Part shown: piece by piece, positions 40,599 through 49,748 of the stretch | How the letters are laid out: the number at the start of each line of letters is the position of its first letter | Position numbering within the stretch: position 1 is the stretch's first letter | Assembly (NCBI GenBank): GCA_036389295.1 | Contig: DASVQB010000060.1 | Coordinates: forward strand, 124,001 to 188,000 | Length of the DNA: 64,000 nt | Source of the DNA: AC-37 sp036389295 | GTDB lineage: Bacteria > Actinomycetota > Thermoleophilia > Solirubrobacterales > Thermoleophilaceae | Direction of reading: 5' to 3' | Notes under the pieces: model-generated | The model's input: the letters and a program-made list of their open reading frames with translations, nothing else | The model's database searches: none | Told to the model about the DNA's origin: nothing | Made by a program: the position numbers and the translations under genes

Positions 40599-41543
40599 GT
40601 GCGCGCGATCCAGCTCGAGGAGTTCGGAGGCCCGGACGGGCTCCGGCTCGTGGAGCTGCCCGACCCGGAGGCGCCCGAGGGCGCGGCGGTCCTCGACGTG
40701 AGCGCCGCCGGCGTGAACTACGGCGACGTCATGCAGACGGACAACGAGTACCTCGTGCCGGCGACGCTGCCGACGATCCCGGGCCAGGAGGTCGTCGGGA
40801 CCGCGCCGGACGGGCGCAGGGTCGTGGCGATGGTCGACGGCGGCTACGCGGAGAAGGCGGTCGCGTTCGGCGTCGTCACGTGGGACGTGCCGGACGCGAT
40901 CTCCGACGGCCAGGCGCTCGCCGTCGTGGCCCAGGGCACCACCGCCTGGCACATCCTGCGCACGAGCGCGGGGCTGCGCGAGGGCGAGACGGTCGTGGTG
41001 CACGCGGCGGCCGGCGGCGTCGGCTCGATGGCCGTGCAGCTCGCCAGGCGGTTCGGCGCCGGCCGGGTCGTCGGCCTGGCGTCGACGCCCGAGAAGCGGG
41101 AGCTCGTGCTGCGGCTCGGCGCGGACGCCGTGGTCGACCCGGCCGAGGACGACCTCACCGGCGCGCTCCGCGAGGCGAACGAGGGCCGCCGGGTGGACGT
41201 GGTGCTCGAGACCGTCGGCGGCCGGGCGTTCGAGCAGAGCCTCGAGGCGCTGGCCCCGTTCGGCCGGCTCGTTCACTTCGGCCGGGCCTCGGGCGAGCCG
41301 AGCGCGCCGGTCGACCCCGACCGGCTGTTCCGCATGAGCCAGAGCGTGATCGGGTTCTGGCTCGTGCACATGCTGCGCCGCCCGGACCTGATCGCCGAGG
41401 CGATCGTCGACCTGTTCGGCGCGATCGAGGCGGGCGAGATCGAGCCGGTGGTGGGGGGGACCTACCCGCTCGCCGAGGCGCGCCGCGCCCACGAGGACGT
41501 CCGGGCGCGCCGCAGCACCGGGAAGCTCGTGCTGGTGCCCTAG
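40599..41543 (+). CDS. Quinone oxidoreductase-like MDR, copy 2 (tandem paralog)
   Basis: The product is 314 residues, the same length as copy 1 and collinear throughout, roughly two thirds identical by eye (IQLEEFGGPDGLRLVELPDP, SAAGVNYGDV, AQGTTAWHILRT, AAGGVGSMAVQLARRFG). It is a tandem duplication that has since diverged; the substrate-facing segment after GQEVVGTAPDG and the MSQSVIGFWLVHML region differ most. It shares CTAG (41540-41543) with the convergent SDR stop codon. Confidence 0.9.
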   Translation: MRAIQLEEFGGPDGLRLVELPDPEAPEGAAVLDVSAAGVNYGDVMQTDNEYLVPATLPTIPGQEVVGTAPDGRRVVAMVDGGYAEKAVAFGVVTWDVPDAISDGQALAVVAQGTTAWHILRTSAGLREGETVVVHAAAGGVGSMAVQLARRFGAGRVVGLASTPEKRELVLRLGADAVVDPAEDDLTGALREANEGRRVDVVLETVGGRAFEQSLEALAPFGRLVHFGRASGEPSAPVDPDRLFRMSQSVIGFWLVHMLRRPDLIAEAIVDLFGAIEAGEIEPVVGGTYPLAEARRAHEDVRARRSTGKLVLVP

Positions 41544-42346
41544 GCCTCCTGCTCCGCCGCGTCGGCCCCGGTGCGCGTCGTCATGATCGACGCGGCACCG
41601 CCCGAGAGGATCCGCCGCGTCAGCCCGGGGGCCACCGCCCGCAGCACGCCCGCGAGCGCCCACCCGCGCGGGACGAAGCGCTCCGCCTTGCCATCGATCG
41701 CGCACTGGGCGATCGCCTCGGCCGCGACCTCCGGGGTCGAGACCAGCCAGCTCGTCCGGCGGCTCGCGGTCAGCTCGGCGGCGGGGAAGCCCTCGGTCGC
41801 GATGAAGCCCGGCTGGACGAGGCCCACGTTCACGCCGTTCCCGACCTCCTCCGCGTACAGCGAGTCGGTCCAGCCGGCGAGCGCGAACTTGCTCGCCGAG
41901 TACGCACCGGAGCCGGCGCGCCCGATCCGGCCGGCGGTGCTGCCGACGTTCACGATGGCGCTCGGCGCCGACTCGCGCAGCAGCGGCAGGAACGCCTCGG
42001 TCAGGCGGACGACCGCGTCGAAGTTGATCTCCATCGTACGCCGCACGTTGGCGTAGCCGGCGTCGGCGAACGTCCCGCGCCACGCGCTCCCGGCGTTGTT
42101 CACGAGCACCGTGAGCCGGTCGTGGTGCTCCCGCACGTGCGCGAGGACCCGGTCGGGCGCGTCGTCCTCGGTGAGGTCGGCCGCCAGGTGCGTGACCGCC
42201 GCCGGCAGCGACTCCGCCAGGGCGCGGAGCCGGTCCTCGCGGCGGGCGACCAGGACGAGCCGGGCGCCGGGCTCGCGCGCGAGCCGGCGGGCGGTGGCCT
42301 CGCCGATCCCGCTGGACGCGCCGGTGATGAGAGCGGTGAGTGACAT
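41540..42346 (-). CDS. Short-chain dehydrogenase/reductase
   Basis: The product is 268 residues from ATG 42346. TGASSGIGEATARRLA (residues about 8-23), LVNNAGSAW, VNVGSTAGRIG and YSASKFAL give complete SDR motifs. The C-terminus after the catalytic core is about 45 residues long with WALAGVLRAVAPGLTRRIL, like lipid-related SDRs. An AATAAT box near 42380 on the minus strand may be its promoter, sharing bases with that of the divergent secreted protein. Confidence 0.9.
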   Translation of the reverse strand: MSLTALITGASSGIGEATARRLAREPGARLVLVARREDRLRALAESLPAAVTHLAADLTEDDAPDRVLAHVREHHDRLTVLVNNAGSAWRGTFADAGYANVRRTMEINFDAVVRLTEAFLPLLRESAPSAIVNVGSTAGRIGRAGSGAYSASKFALAGWTDSLYAEEVGNGVNVGLVQPGFIATEGFPAAELTASRRTSWLVSTPEVAAEAIAQCAIDGKAERFVPRGWALAGVLRAVAPGLTRRILSGGAASIMTTRTGADAAEQEA

Positions 42347-42395
42347 GGCGGTCTGCGCGCCCGGAGCCGCGCATGCCGCATTATTCCGACCTCGG

Positions 42396-43739
42396 ATGAG
42401 ACTGCGCACGATCGTCCTCCCGCTGGCCGCTGCGGCCGCCGCCCTGCTGCCCCTCGCCTCGCCCGCCGCCGCCCGCGACCGGTGGGACACGCGGGTCCTC
42501 GCCGTCGTGCCGAGCCCGGGCTACCCCGCGCACGCGTACGTCCACCCGAACGGGAGCATCTACGAGGGCACCTACGACAACCCGTCGGGCGACACGGTGC
42601 CCTCGCGCGTGCTCGAGTACTCGAGCGAGGGGGCGCTCCACCGGTCGTGGACCGTGCGGGGGCAGGACCTGTCGCAGCCGCACGGCGTCCAGGCGGCGAC
42701 GAGCGACGCGCGCGGCCGCCTCGTCCTGCTCGACAAGAGCCCGCCGCGGGCGCTGCTGCTCGACATGCCGACGGGCGCCCAGCTCCCCTACGCGGCGTTC
42801 CCCGCGGGGTCGATCCCGAACTACGCGGCGTGGGGGCCGGACGGCAGCCTGTACGTGACCGACTACGGCCGGCCGATCCTCTGGCGCGTCCCGCCGGGCG
42901 GCGGCGACCCGGAGCAGTGGCTCGCCGACGACCGGCTCGACGGCGGCGGCTTCGGGACCACCGGGCTGATGCTCGCCGCCGACCGGGCGACACTGATCCT
43001 GGCGCAGCAGAGCGAGGGCGGCGGCGCGTCCGGCAACCCGGCCACCGGCCGCCTGTTCGGGGTCCCGATCGGCGCCGACGGGCGGCCGGGTGCGATGACC
43101 CAGATCTGGGAGAGCCTGCCGGCGGACGGGCCGGACGGGTTCGCGATCGCCCGCTCGGGCGCGATCTACGTCGCGCTGCTCGTTGCGAACCAGATCGCCG
43201 TGGTGGGGCCCGACGGGGTCGAGCGCGAGCGCTTCCCGCGCGCGCCCGGCGGCGGCGACAACGGGTCGACCGTGCCGTTCGACTCGCCGTCGAGCGTCCA
43301 CTTCCTCGGGACCCGGCTGATCGTCGCGCAGCAGTCGTTCTTCAACGGCGACACGAGCCACATGGCGCTGCTCGACGTGGAGGCCGGGGAGGACGGGCTG
43401 CCCGAGGCGATCCCGCCGAACGCCGGGCTGAAGGACGCCGTGCGGCCCGTCGTCAAGCGCGTGCACCTCGACGCGCGCGAGCTGCGCTTCCGGCTGAGCG
43501 AGGCGGCCGAGGTCGACGTGCTGGTCGAGCGCAGCGACCGCCGCAGGTGGACGCGGGTGCGCGAGCGGTTCCGCAGCCTGCCTGCCGGCTCGCACGTGCT
43601 CCTGACGAGGCGCCTGGCGGGCAAGCCGCGCGGCCTGCGGCCCGGGAAGTGGCGGGTGACCCTCGTGGCGCGCGACTCGTCCGGGAACGCGAGCCGGACG
43701 GTGCGGCGGGCGATCAGGGTGCGGTCGCGGCGGCGATGA
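42396..43739 (+). CDS. Secreted beta-propeller protein (SMP-30/NHL-like)
   Basis: The product is 447 residues. The signal peptide ends near residue 27 (PLASPAAARD). The mature part shows repeated blade-like units such as HAYVHPNGSIYEGTYD, YAAWGPDGSLYVTDYG and FAIARSGAIYVALL, typical of SMP-30/gluconolactonase or NHL propellers. The C-terminal 100 residues form a beta-rich domain (LRFRLSEAAEVDVLVERS, VTLVARDSSGNASRTVRR) of a kind common on secreted proteins of this group. Exported; substrate unknown. Its stop overlaps the next start (ATGA). Confidence 0.8.
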   Translation: MRLRTIVLPLAAAAAALLPLASPAAARDRWDTRVLAVVPSPGYPAHAYVHPNGSIYEGTYDNPSGDTVPSRVLEYSSEGALHRSWTVRGQDLSQPHGVQAATSDARGRLVLLDKSPPRALLLDMPTGAQLPYAAFPAGSIPNYAAWGPDGSLYVTDYGRPILWRVPPGGGDPEQWLADDRLDGGGFGTTGLMLAADRATLILAQQSEGGGASGNPATGRLFGVPIGADGRPGAMTQIWESLPADGPDGFAIARSGAIYVALLVANQIAVVGPDGVERERFPRAPGGGDNGSTVPFDSPSSVHFLGTRLIVAQQSFFNGDTSHMALLDVEAGEDGLPEAIPPNAGLKDAVRPVVKRVHLDARELRFRLSEAAEVDVLVERSDRRRWTRVRERFRSLPAGSHVLLTRRLAGKPRGLRPGKWRVTLVARDSSGNASRTVRRAIRVRSRRR

Positions 43740-44566
43740 CGACCGCCGCCGTCGAGACCGTCCGCGCCGGCGAGCTCCGCCTCGCCTACCGCGAGCTCGG
43801 GTCGGGCCCGCCGGTCCTCCTCGTCCACGGCTGGCCGACCTCGTCGTACCTGTGGCGCGACGTCATGCCGCCGATCGCGCGGTCAAACCGGGTCGTCGCG
43901 ATCGACCTGCCGGGGTTCGGCGCATCCGACAAGCCGCCCGGCGCCCATTACGGGTTCGAGCTGTTCTCGAGCGCGATCGACGGGCTGCTGGCGCAGCTCG
44001 GGATCGACGAGGTGGCCCTGGCCGGTCACGACATAGGCGGGCCGATCGCCCTGCACTGGACGCTCGAGAACCCGGGCCGCGCCACGCGCCTCGCGCTGCT
44101 GAACACGCTCGTCTACCCCGAGTTCTCGGACGCCGTGCTCGAGTTCGTCAGGGCGTGCACGACGCCCGACCTGCGCGAGCAGCTCACGAGCCCGCAGGGG
44201 CTCGAGGCCGCGATGCGGCTAGGCCTCGCCGACGAGTCGCGGCTCACCGAGGAGGCGATCGCGGCGGTCCAGGAGCCGTTCCGGACCGACGAGGCGCGCC
44301 GCTCGCTCGCGGACGCCGGCGTGGGGCTCGAGGTCGAGCGGTTCGCAGAGCTCGCGCGGCGGCTGCCGTCGCTCGAGCTGCCGCTCCGGGTCGTCTACGG
44401 CGAGCGCGACCGGATCCTGCCCGACGTCGCCGAGACCATGGGCCGCGTGGCGCGCGACGTGCCGCACGCGGTCGTCACCGCCCTGCCGGACTGCGGCCAC
44501 TTCCTCCAGGAGGAGGCCCCGGCGGAGGTCGGCGAGCTGCTGGCGGAGTTCTTCCGGCCGAGCTAG
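43736..44566 (+). CDS. Alpha/beta hydrolase, haloalkane-dehalogenase/epoxide-hydrolase-like
   Basis: The product is 276 residues from ATG 43736, overlapping the upstream TGA (ATGA). LLVHGWPTSSYLWRD resembles the oxyanion segment of haloalkane dehalogenases (HGxPTSSYLWR). The nucleophile elbow is GHDIGG with Asp (about residue 100), the hallmark of dehalogenases and epoxide hydrolases. A late Asp (YGERDRILPD) and His (PDCGHFLQEE) follow. The halide-stabilising second Trp cannot be confirmed by eye. No signal peptide, although the coupled upstream protein is secreted. Confidence 0.85.
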   Translation: MTTAAVETVRAGELRLAYRELGSGPPVLLVHGWPTSSYLWRDVMPPIARSNRVVAIDLPGFGASDKPPGAHYGFELFSSAIDGLLAQLGIDEVALAGHDIGGPIALHWTLENPGRATRLALLNTLVYPEFSDAVLEFVRACTTPDLREQLTSPQGLEAAMRLGLADESRLTEEAIAAVQEPFRTDEARRSLADAGVGLEVERFAELARRLPSLELPLRVVYGERDRILPDVAETMGRVARDVPHAVVTALPDCGHFLQEEAPAEVGELLAEFFRPS

Positions 44567-45993
44567 GGCGAGACGACGTCGATCGCCGAGCGCGCCGCGT
44601 GCGAGCGGCCGAGGCGGTCGGCGAGCCGCACCGTCGCGCGGCCGTGCAGCGCGCCGGCGGCCCGCAGGCGGCGCCGCTCCGCCGCGCGCAGCCGGAACCG
44701 GACCGGCACGTGGCCGCGCAACGCGCGCAGCCTGCGCTCCACGACCAGGTCGCCGAAGCGGAGCGCGACCGTGCCGCGGCAGCCGCGCGGGCAGCCGACC
44801 GGGATCCGCACCCAGCCGGACCGCTTGGCCGTGACCGCGCCGGGCACGCGCGCCTCGCACGACAGCGGGCCGTCGGGGACGCTGGCGCCCGTGCCGTCCG
44901 CGCGCTCGATCGCCAGCACCGGCCCGGCGCACTCCCGCCTGCCGAACGCCATCCGTCCGCCGTCGAAGTCGAAGCCGCCGACCTGGAGCTCCGGGCGCGA
45001 GAAGGAGACGACCGCGTGCGTCCGGCCGGCGAGGTCGGAGACCGCCAGCTCGGAGCCCCCGGCCGCGCTCCGGCGGAACGCGATCGAGTCGCCGGCGAGC
45101 ACCACCGCCGAGGTCGCGCCGAGGGCGAGGCGGTGCGCGGTCCGCTCCGCCGGCGAGAACCACGCGACCGCGGCGGGCGCTCCGGCGCCGCCGCCCGCCA
45201 GCGTCCCCGCGACCTTCCCGTCGGCCTGGAGGTCGTAGCTCGTCAGCCGGTCGGCCCCCGACTGGTCGATCCGGTACGCCTCGGCGCCGGCGTCGCGGTC
45301 GTGCACCACGATCGCGGGCGGCGACCCCTGCCTCCAGGCGGTGAACCGGCCCGCCGTGCGGACGTCGCCCAGGAACGTGCTGGCCACCGCCAGCACGCGG
45401 CCCTGCGAGTCGCCGGCGGACAGGTCGCGCGCCAGCACGCGGTAGCCGGGGGCGGGGCACGCGCTCGGCGCGGACGGCGCGGGCGAGCCCGGCGCCTCGG
45501 TCCAGGCGGCGACGTACCCGCCGGCGTCCACGTCGCCGGCCGGCAGCGCGCAGCTCTGGTCGCCGCCCGACCCCAGCCCGACGATCGGCCCGGCCAGCGG
45601 CCCCGCGCTCGCCGACTGCGTGAAGAAGCCGTACTGGTTGCCGCCCACGAACGTCGCGTACGCCACCAGCCGCGACGACGCGGCGAACCCGAGCAGCGAG
45701 ACCCGGTCGAAGCCGGCGACCTTCGTCACCGTGGCGACCGTCCGCGGCCGCGACCCCGCGCGGGCCGCGACGACCGCGAGGTCCGGCTCCTCCTCGCCGC
45801 CGGCGTCGTCGGGCCGGGTGTAGACGAGGTGGGAGCCGCTCAGCAGCGGGCCGGCCGAGGGGACGGTCGCGACCACGTCCTGCCGGGCGAGGGCCGGCGC
45901 GGCGGCCGGGAGCGACGCGACCGCCGCGAGGACGGCCGCGAGCCGCGCGGCGCGGACCGCGCCGGCGAGGACGGTGAGCGCCCTGCCCGGCAT
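44563..45993 (-). CDS. Secreted protein with propeller-like repeats, unknown function
   Basis: The product is 476 residues from ATG 45993. The signal peptide has a long hydrophobic core ending near LARQD. The body has repeated beta units with TolB/propeller-like periodicity (SGSHLVYTRPDD, SSRLVAYATFVGG, AGRFTAWRQGS, AGDSIAFRRSA). The C-terminal 90 residues contain VGCPRGCRGTVALRF and an Arg-rich beta domain typical of secreted Solirubrobacterales proteins. A TATTCC box ends 9 nt before the ATG. Shares CTAG with the convergent hydrolase stop. Confidence 0.7.
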   Translation of the reverse strand: MPGRALTVLAGAVRAARLAAVLAAVASLPAAAPALARQDVVATVPSAGPLLSGSHLVYTRPDDAGGEEEPDLAVVAARAGSRPRTVATVTKVAGFDRVSLLGFAASSRLVAYATFVGGNQYGFFTQSASAGPLAGPIVGLGSGGDQSCALPAGDVDAGGYVAAWTEAPGSPAPSAPSACPAPGYRVLARDLSAGDSQGRVLAVASTFLGDVRTAGRFTAWRQGSPPAIVVHDRDAGAEAYRIDQSGADRLTSYDLQADGKVAGTLAGGGAGAPAAVAWFSPAERTAHRLALGATSAVVLAGDSIAFRRSAAGGSELAVSDLAGRTHAVVSFSRPELQVGGFDFDGGRMAFGRRECAGPVLAIERADGTGASVPDGPLSCEARVPGAVTAKRSGWVRIPVGCPRGCRGTVALRFGDLVVERRLRALRGHVPVRFRLRAAERRRLRAAGALHGRATVRLADRLGRSHAARSAIDVVSP

Positions 45994-46081
45994 CGAACCG
46001 AGGGAATACGCCCGCGACCGCGACGGATCGCCGGTGTTAGCTTCCGCGACTTCCACGTCCGACCAGCACGGGGGGTGCTCG

Positions 46082-46723
46082 ATGCACGGAAGGGTCATTT
46101 TCCCACTCGCGATCGTCGCCGCCGTCGCCGCGGCGATCGCCGCCGGGACCGGCACGGCCGCGAGCGCTCGCGGCACCTGCTCGCCGTCGAAGTCGACCAC
46201 GGTCGCCCAGAGCGAGGCGGTCCGCGTCTACACGAGGACGGCGACCGTCGACGGCCAGCGGACGAAGGTCTTCTACGCGTGCGCGTTCAACACCCGCCGC
46301 CCGTTCCGGCTCCCGGTCAACGAGCTGGGCGTGGACGGCTACGGCCCGTTCGCGCTGGCGGGCAGGTACGTCGCGTTCGGCTACCACCCGAGCTGCGGCG
46401 CGTGCGCGGACGAGGCGAACGTCGTGTACGTGATGGACGCGGTCGCTCGGACCGCGAGGCACCACGTGATCGTGGACGACGACGACGACGGCGTGAAGAG
46501 CGCGTTCACCGACCTCGAGGCGACGCGCCAGGGCTCGGCCGCCTGGATCGCGCGCGACACCGGGAGCGCCGCGACGGTCCAGGTCCAGAAGGTCGAGGGC
46601 TCCTCCGACACGCCGGTCGCGCTCGACTCCGGCGCGGACGTCGAGCTGCGGTCGCTCGCGCTGAGCGGCACGACGCTCTACTGGACGAGGGGAGGGGTGC
46701 CGAAGTCGGCGACGCTCCGGTGA
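46082..46723 (+). CDS. Secreted hypothetical protein
   Basis: The product is 213 residues from ATG 46082. The signal peptide has a clear hydrophobic core (VIFPLAIVAAVAAAIAAG) ending near ASARG. The mature protein has a few cysteines (one near its start, FYACAFN, PSCGACADE) and beta-strand-rich segments including VRVYTRTATVDGQRTKVFYAC and ADVELRSLALSGTTLYWTRG, like the last blade of the propeller-type protein encoded divergently. Function unknown. Confidence 0.65.
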   Translation: MHGRVIFPLAIVAAVAAAIAAGTGTAASARGTCSPSKSTTVAQSEAVRVYTRTATVDGQRTKVFYACAFNTRRPFRLPVNELGVDGYGPFALAGRYVAFGYHPSCGACADEANVVYVMDAVARTARHHVIVDDDDDGVKSAFTDLEATRQGSAAWIARDTGSAATVQVQKVEGSSDTPVALDSGADVELRSLALSGTTLYWTRGGVPKSATLR

Positions 46724-46730
46724 GCGCCGA

Positions 46731-47690
46731 TCATCTCCGGTCGCGTGCGAGGGCGGCCTCCGCGCCGGCGACCATGCTCCGGACGATCTCGCCCGCGGGG
46801 AGGACGTCGTGGACCAGGCCGGCCGTCTGGCCGGTGAACGGCGTCAGCTCGTGCGGGCGGCGCTCCTGGATCGCGGCCTGGATCGCGCCCCGGAGCCGGT
46901 CCGCCTCCCTCGCCGCGTCGTCCGGCCGGGACTCCCACTCGGCTACGAACTCGGTCCTGACGACGCGCGGCACGACGTCGTAGCCGCCGGCGCGAGGCAT
47001 GATCGAGGCCCACGTCTCGAACCGGACGGCCTGCTCGGACTCGCTGTCGAGGATCAGCTGCTTCCAGGCGCCGTCCGCGGCGGCCTCCTCGGAGGCGAGG
47101 AAGCGCGTGCCGACGTTGACCCCCGCCGCCCCCAGCACCAGCGCCGCCGCCAGGCCGCGCCCGTCGGCGACGCCGCCTGCGGCGAGCACCGGGATCGGAT
47201 CGACCGCATCGACGACCTGGGGGACCAGGGCCATCGCGCCGACGCCCTCGACCATCCCCTGACCGCCGGCCTCGCTGCCCTGGGCGATCACGACGTCCAC
47301 GCCGCGCTCGGCCGCCTCGCGCGCCTGACCCACGGTGTGGACCTGGTGGATCACCCGCGACCCCGCGTCGTGGATCCGCTCGACCAGGTCGCCCGGATCC
47401 CCGAGCGCGAGCGAGACCGCGGCGGGCCGCGCCTCGAGGGTGGCGTCGAGCGCCTCCTCGTCCAGGGCCGGCACGACGTGGTTCACGACGAACGGACGGT
47501 CGGTGAGCGCGCGCACTCGCTCGATCTGATCCCGCACGTGGTCCGCCGACCCGAAGACCGCGCCGATGCTGCCGATACCTCCCGCCTCGGACACCGCCGC
47601 GACCAGCTCCGGCGCCGTCGCCGGCCAGATCGCGGCCTGGAGGACCGGCGCCTCGATCTCGAACAGCTCGCAGAAGCGCGTGTGCAGCAT
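46731..47690 (-). CDS. Nitronate monooxygenase-like FMN enzyme
   Basis: The product is 319 residues from ATG 47690 (GGAGGTGGTC upstream). A TIM-barrel flavoprotein with FCELFEIEAPVLQAAIW at the start, IAQGSEAGGQG (phosphate/FMN-binding), PVLAAGGVADGRGLAAAL and GVNVGTRFLASEEA, the usual order in 2-nitropropane dioxygenase/nitronate monooxygenases. It oxidises nitronates, or acts as an enoyl-reductase-like enzyme in close relatives. It ends 7 nt from the convergent secreted-protein gene. Confidence 0.87.
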   Translation of the reverse strand: MLHTRFCELFEIEAPVLQAAIWPATAPELVAAVSEAGGIGSIGAVFGSADHVRDQIERVRALTDRPFVVNHVVPALDEEALDATLEARPAAVSLALGDPGDLVERIHDAGSRVIHQVHTVGQAREAAERGVDVVIAQGSEAGGQGMVEGVGAMALVPQVVDAVDPIPVLAAGGVADGRGLAAALVLGAAGVNVGTRFLASEEAAADGAWKQLILDSESEQAVRFETWASIMPRAGGYDVVPRVVRTEFVAEWESRPDDAAREADRLRGAIQAAIQERRPHELTPFTGQTAGLVHDVLPAGEIVRSMVAGAEAALARDRR

Positions 47691-47789
47691 GACCACCTCC
47701 GGGGGGTGCGTGTACCAGTAGTCGGACGAAGGCTCGCACAGCCCGTCGCGGGTGGGCGGGGCGGTCCTCGTATGCGAACGTGAGGGGGA

Positions 47790-49058
47790 ATGGAAGACGT
47801 CCTGGCCAGGATCGGCGACGGCCTGTGGAACGCGGCGCTGATGGCCTACGAGGTCTGGTGGGCGCTCGTGCTCGGCTTCGCGCTGTCCGCGATCGTGCAG
47901 GCGTGGGTCCCGCGGGAGCGGGTGGAGCGGCGGCTCGGCGGCGGCGGGCTCCGGTCGGTCGCGAGCGCGACGGGCCTCGGCGCGGCCTCGTCGTCCTGCT
48001 CGTACGCGGCGATCGCGATCGCCAAGTCGCTGTTCCAGAAGGGAGCCTCGGCGGCGTCCGCGCTCGCGTTCCAGTTCGCCTCGACGAACCTCGTGCTCGA
48101 GCTCGGGATCGTCCTGTGGCTCCTGCTCGGCTGGCAGTTCGCGCTGGCGGAGCTCGTCGGCGGCCTGCTCCTGATCCTCGTCATGACGCTCCTCCTGCGG
48201 GCGTTCGTCTCCCGCCGGCTCGAGGAGAGCGCGCGCGAGCACGCGCGGGAGGCCGAGGCCGGCCATAGCCACCACTCGGCGGGCGGGCAGCTCAGCCTGA
48301 GGGAGCGCCTCCTCTCGGCGCGGGCCTGGTCGGACGTCGCCCACAACTTCCGCAACGACTGGGGGATGCTCTACAAGGAGATCGCGGCCGGGTTCCTGAT
48401 CGCCGGCTTCATCGCGCTGCTCGGCGACGACTTCTTCAACGGGCTGTTCGTCACCGACGCCCCGGCCGCCGTCCGGACGGTCGAGAACGTCGTCGTCGGG
48501 CCGGTCATCGCGGTGCTCAGCTTCGTCTGCTCGATCGGGAACGTGCCGGTGGCGGCGGTCCTGTGGTCGGGCGGCATCTCGTTCGCCGGCGTGATCGCGT
48601 TCATCTTCGCCGACCTGATCGTCCTGCCGATCGTGCTGATCTACCGCAAGTACTACGGCACCGCGTTCGCGCTCCGGATCAGCGCGCTGATGCTCGTGAC
48701 GACGATCGTCGCCGCGACGGCGGTCGACGGCCTGTTCTCGGCCGCCGGCATCGTCCCCGACTCGCGGCCCACGCGCGAGGACGTGTTCGGCGGTATCGAG
48801 CTGGACTACAAGGCCGTCCTGAACGCGGTCGGGCTCGCCGCCTTCGCCGTCCTCTTCCACCTCACGATGCGCCGCGGTGCGACCGACCCCGTCTGCGGGA
48901 TGAAGGTCGACCGCGGGAAGGCCGTGGTCGCGCACCGCGATGGCCGCCCCGTGTACTTCTGCAGCGAGCACTGCCGGCACGAGTTCGAGGCCGACCCGGA
49001 CGCGCACCGGCCGGCGGGCGACCGGCCTCGCGAGCTGCGCGCCGCCGGGCGCCGCTGA
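47790..49058 (+). CDS. ArsP/DUF318-type permease with C-terminal YHS domain
   Basis: The product is 422 residues. Eight or nine membrane helices form two similar halves. The first carries SSSCSYAAIAIAKSLFQKG and FQFASTNLVLELGI, the second FVCSIGNVPVAAVLWSGG, matching the repeat of DUF318/ArsP-like permeases. A His-rich cytosolic loop (EAGHSHHSAGG) lies between them. A YHS domain ends the chain (about 360-405: DPVCGMKV, YFCSEHCRHEFEADP), with Cys residues typical of metal handling. Likely a metal or metalloid exporter with its own metal-binding tail (inference). Start ATG 47790 has GAGGGGG upstream. Confidence 0.85.
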   Translation: MEDVLARIGDGLWNAALMAYEVWWALVLGFALSAIVQAWVPRERVERRLGGGGLRSVASATGLGAASSSCSYAAIAIAKSLFQKGASAASALAFQFASTNLVLELGIVLWLLLGWQFALAELVGGLLLILVMTLLLRAFVSRRLEESAREHAREAEAGHSHHSAGGQLSLRERLLSARAWSDVAHNFRNDWGMLYKEIAAGFLIAGFIALLGDDFFNGLFVTDAPAAVRTVENVVVGPVIAVLSFVCSIGNVPVAAVLWSGGISFAGVIAFIFADLIVLPIVLIYRKYYGTAFALRISALMLVTTIVAATAVDGLFSAAGIVPDSRPTREDVFGGIELDYKAVLNAVGLAAFAVLFHLTMRRGATDPVCGMKVDRGKAVVAHRDGRPVYFCSEHCRHEFEADPDAHRPAGDRPRELRAAGRR

Positions 49059-49080
49059 GCCGCGGCGGCTCCGCCTCGAC

Positions 49081-49632
49081 TCAGCCGGCGCCCTCCTCGC
49101 GCAGCTCGGCCTCGAGCTCCCTGAGGTGCTCGATCGCCCAGGCGTGGTACCCCGCGCCCATCCGGCCGATCACGATCGGGAACTGCAGGCCCTGCGCACG
49201 GAGCGCCTCCCCGATCGGGATTATCTGCTCCCGGAACTCGCGCTCGGCCTCCTCGGACCGCTCGCGCAGGCGCTCGACCAGCGCGATCGCGTCCTCGCGC
49301 GGCAGGTGGTCGGCGAGCGCCAGCCGGAGCAGCCCCTCGTCGCGCAGCTCCCACGGGGGCACCCTCGAGCGGCGCAGCCACGACATGAGCGCGCGCTCGC
49401 CCTTCGTCGTGAGCTCGTACGCCCGCCGCTGACGCGCGCCGTGCGGGTCGTCGCGGTGGGAGATGTAGCCGCCCTCCTCGAGCTGCGCGAGCTCCGGGTA
49501 GATCTGCGCGAACGTGGTGGCCCAGAAGACCTCCATCCGCTGCTGCTCGACGAAGCGCTTGATGGCGTAGCCCGACGTCACGCCGGCGCGGACCAGGCCG
49601 AGGATCAGGTAGCTGCTCGTCTTCAGCGCCAC
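49081..49632 (-). CDS. PadR-family transcriptional regulator
   Basis: The product is 183 residues from GTG 49632. The winged helix is clear: YLILGLVRAGVTSGYAIKRFVE, FAQIYPELAQLEEGGYI and QRRAYELTTKGERALMSWL. A C-terminal dimerisation helix set (EDAIALVERLRERSEEAERE) follows. PadR proteins usually repress nearby efflux or detoxification genes. A 10-bp palindrome CTCGCGCGAG (49643-49652) lies just upstream. The candidate target is the divergent secreted protein at 49749 or the convergent permease. Confidence 0.9.
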   Translation of the reverse strand: MALKTSSYLILGLVRAGVTSGYAIKRFVEQQRMEVFWATTFAQIYPELAQLEEGGYISHRDDPHGARQRRAYELTTKGERALMSWLRRSRVPPWELRDEGLLRLALADHLPREDAIALVERLRERSEEAEREFREQIIPIGEALRAQGLQFPIVIGRMGAGYHAWAIEHLRELEAELREEGAG

Positions 49633-49748
49633 GCCCGGGATTCTCGCGCGAGCGATGCGCAGGTCTCAACGGGTAGAAGCCTCTCCATTGCGCGGGCGCG
49701 CCTCGTGCGCTTCCATCCAGGCCGGGCGATCGGAGGAGGCGACGCGCG

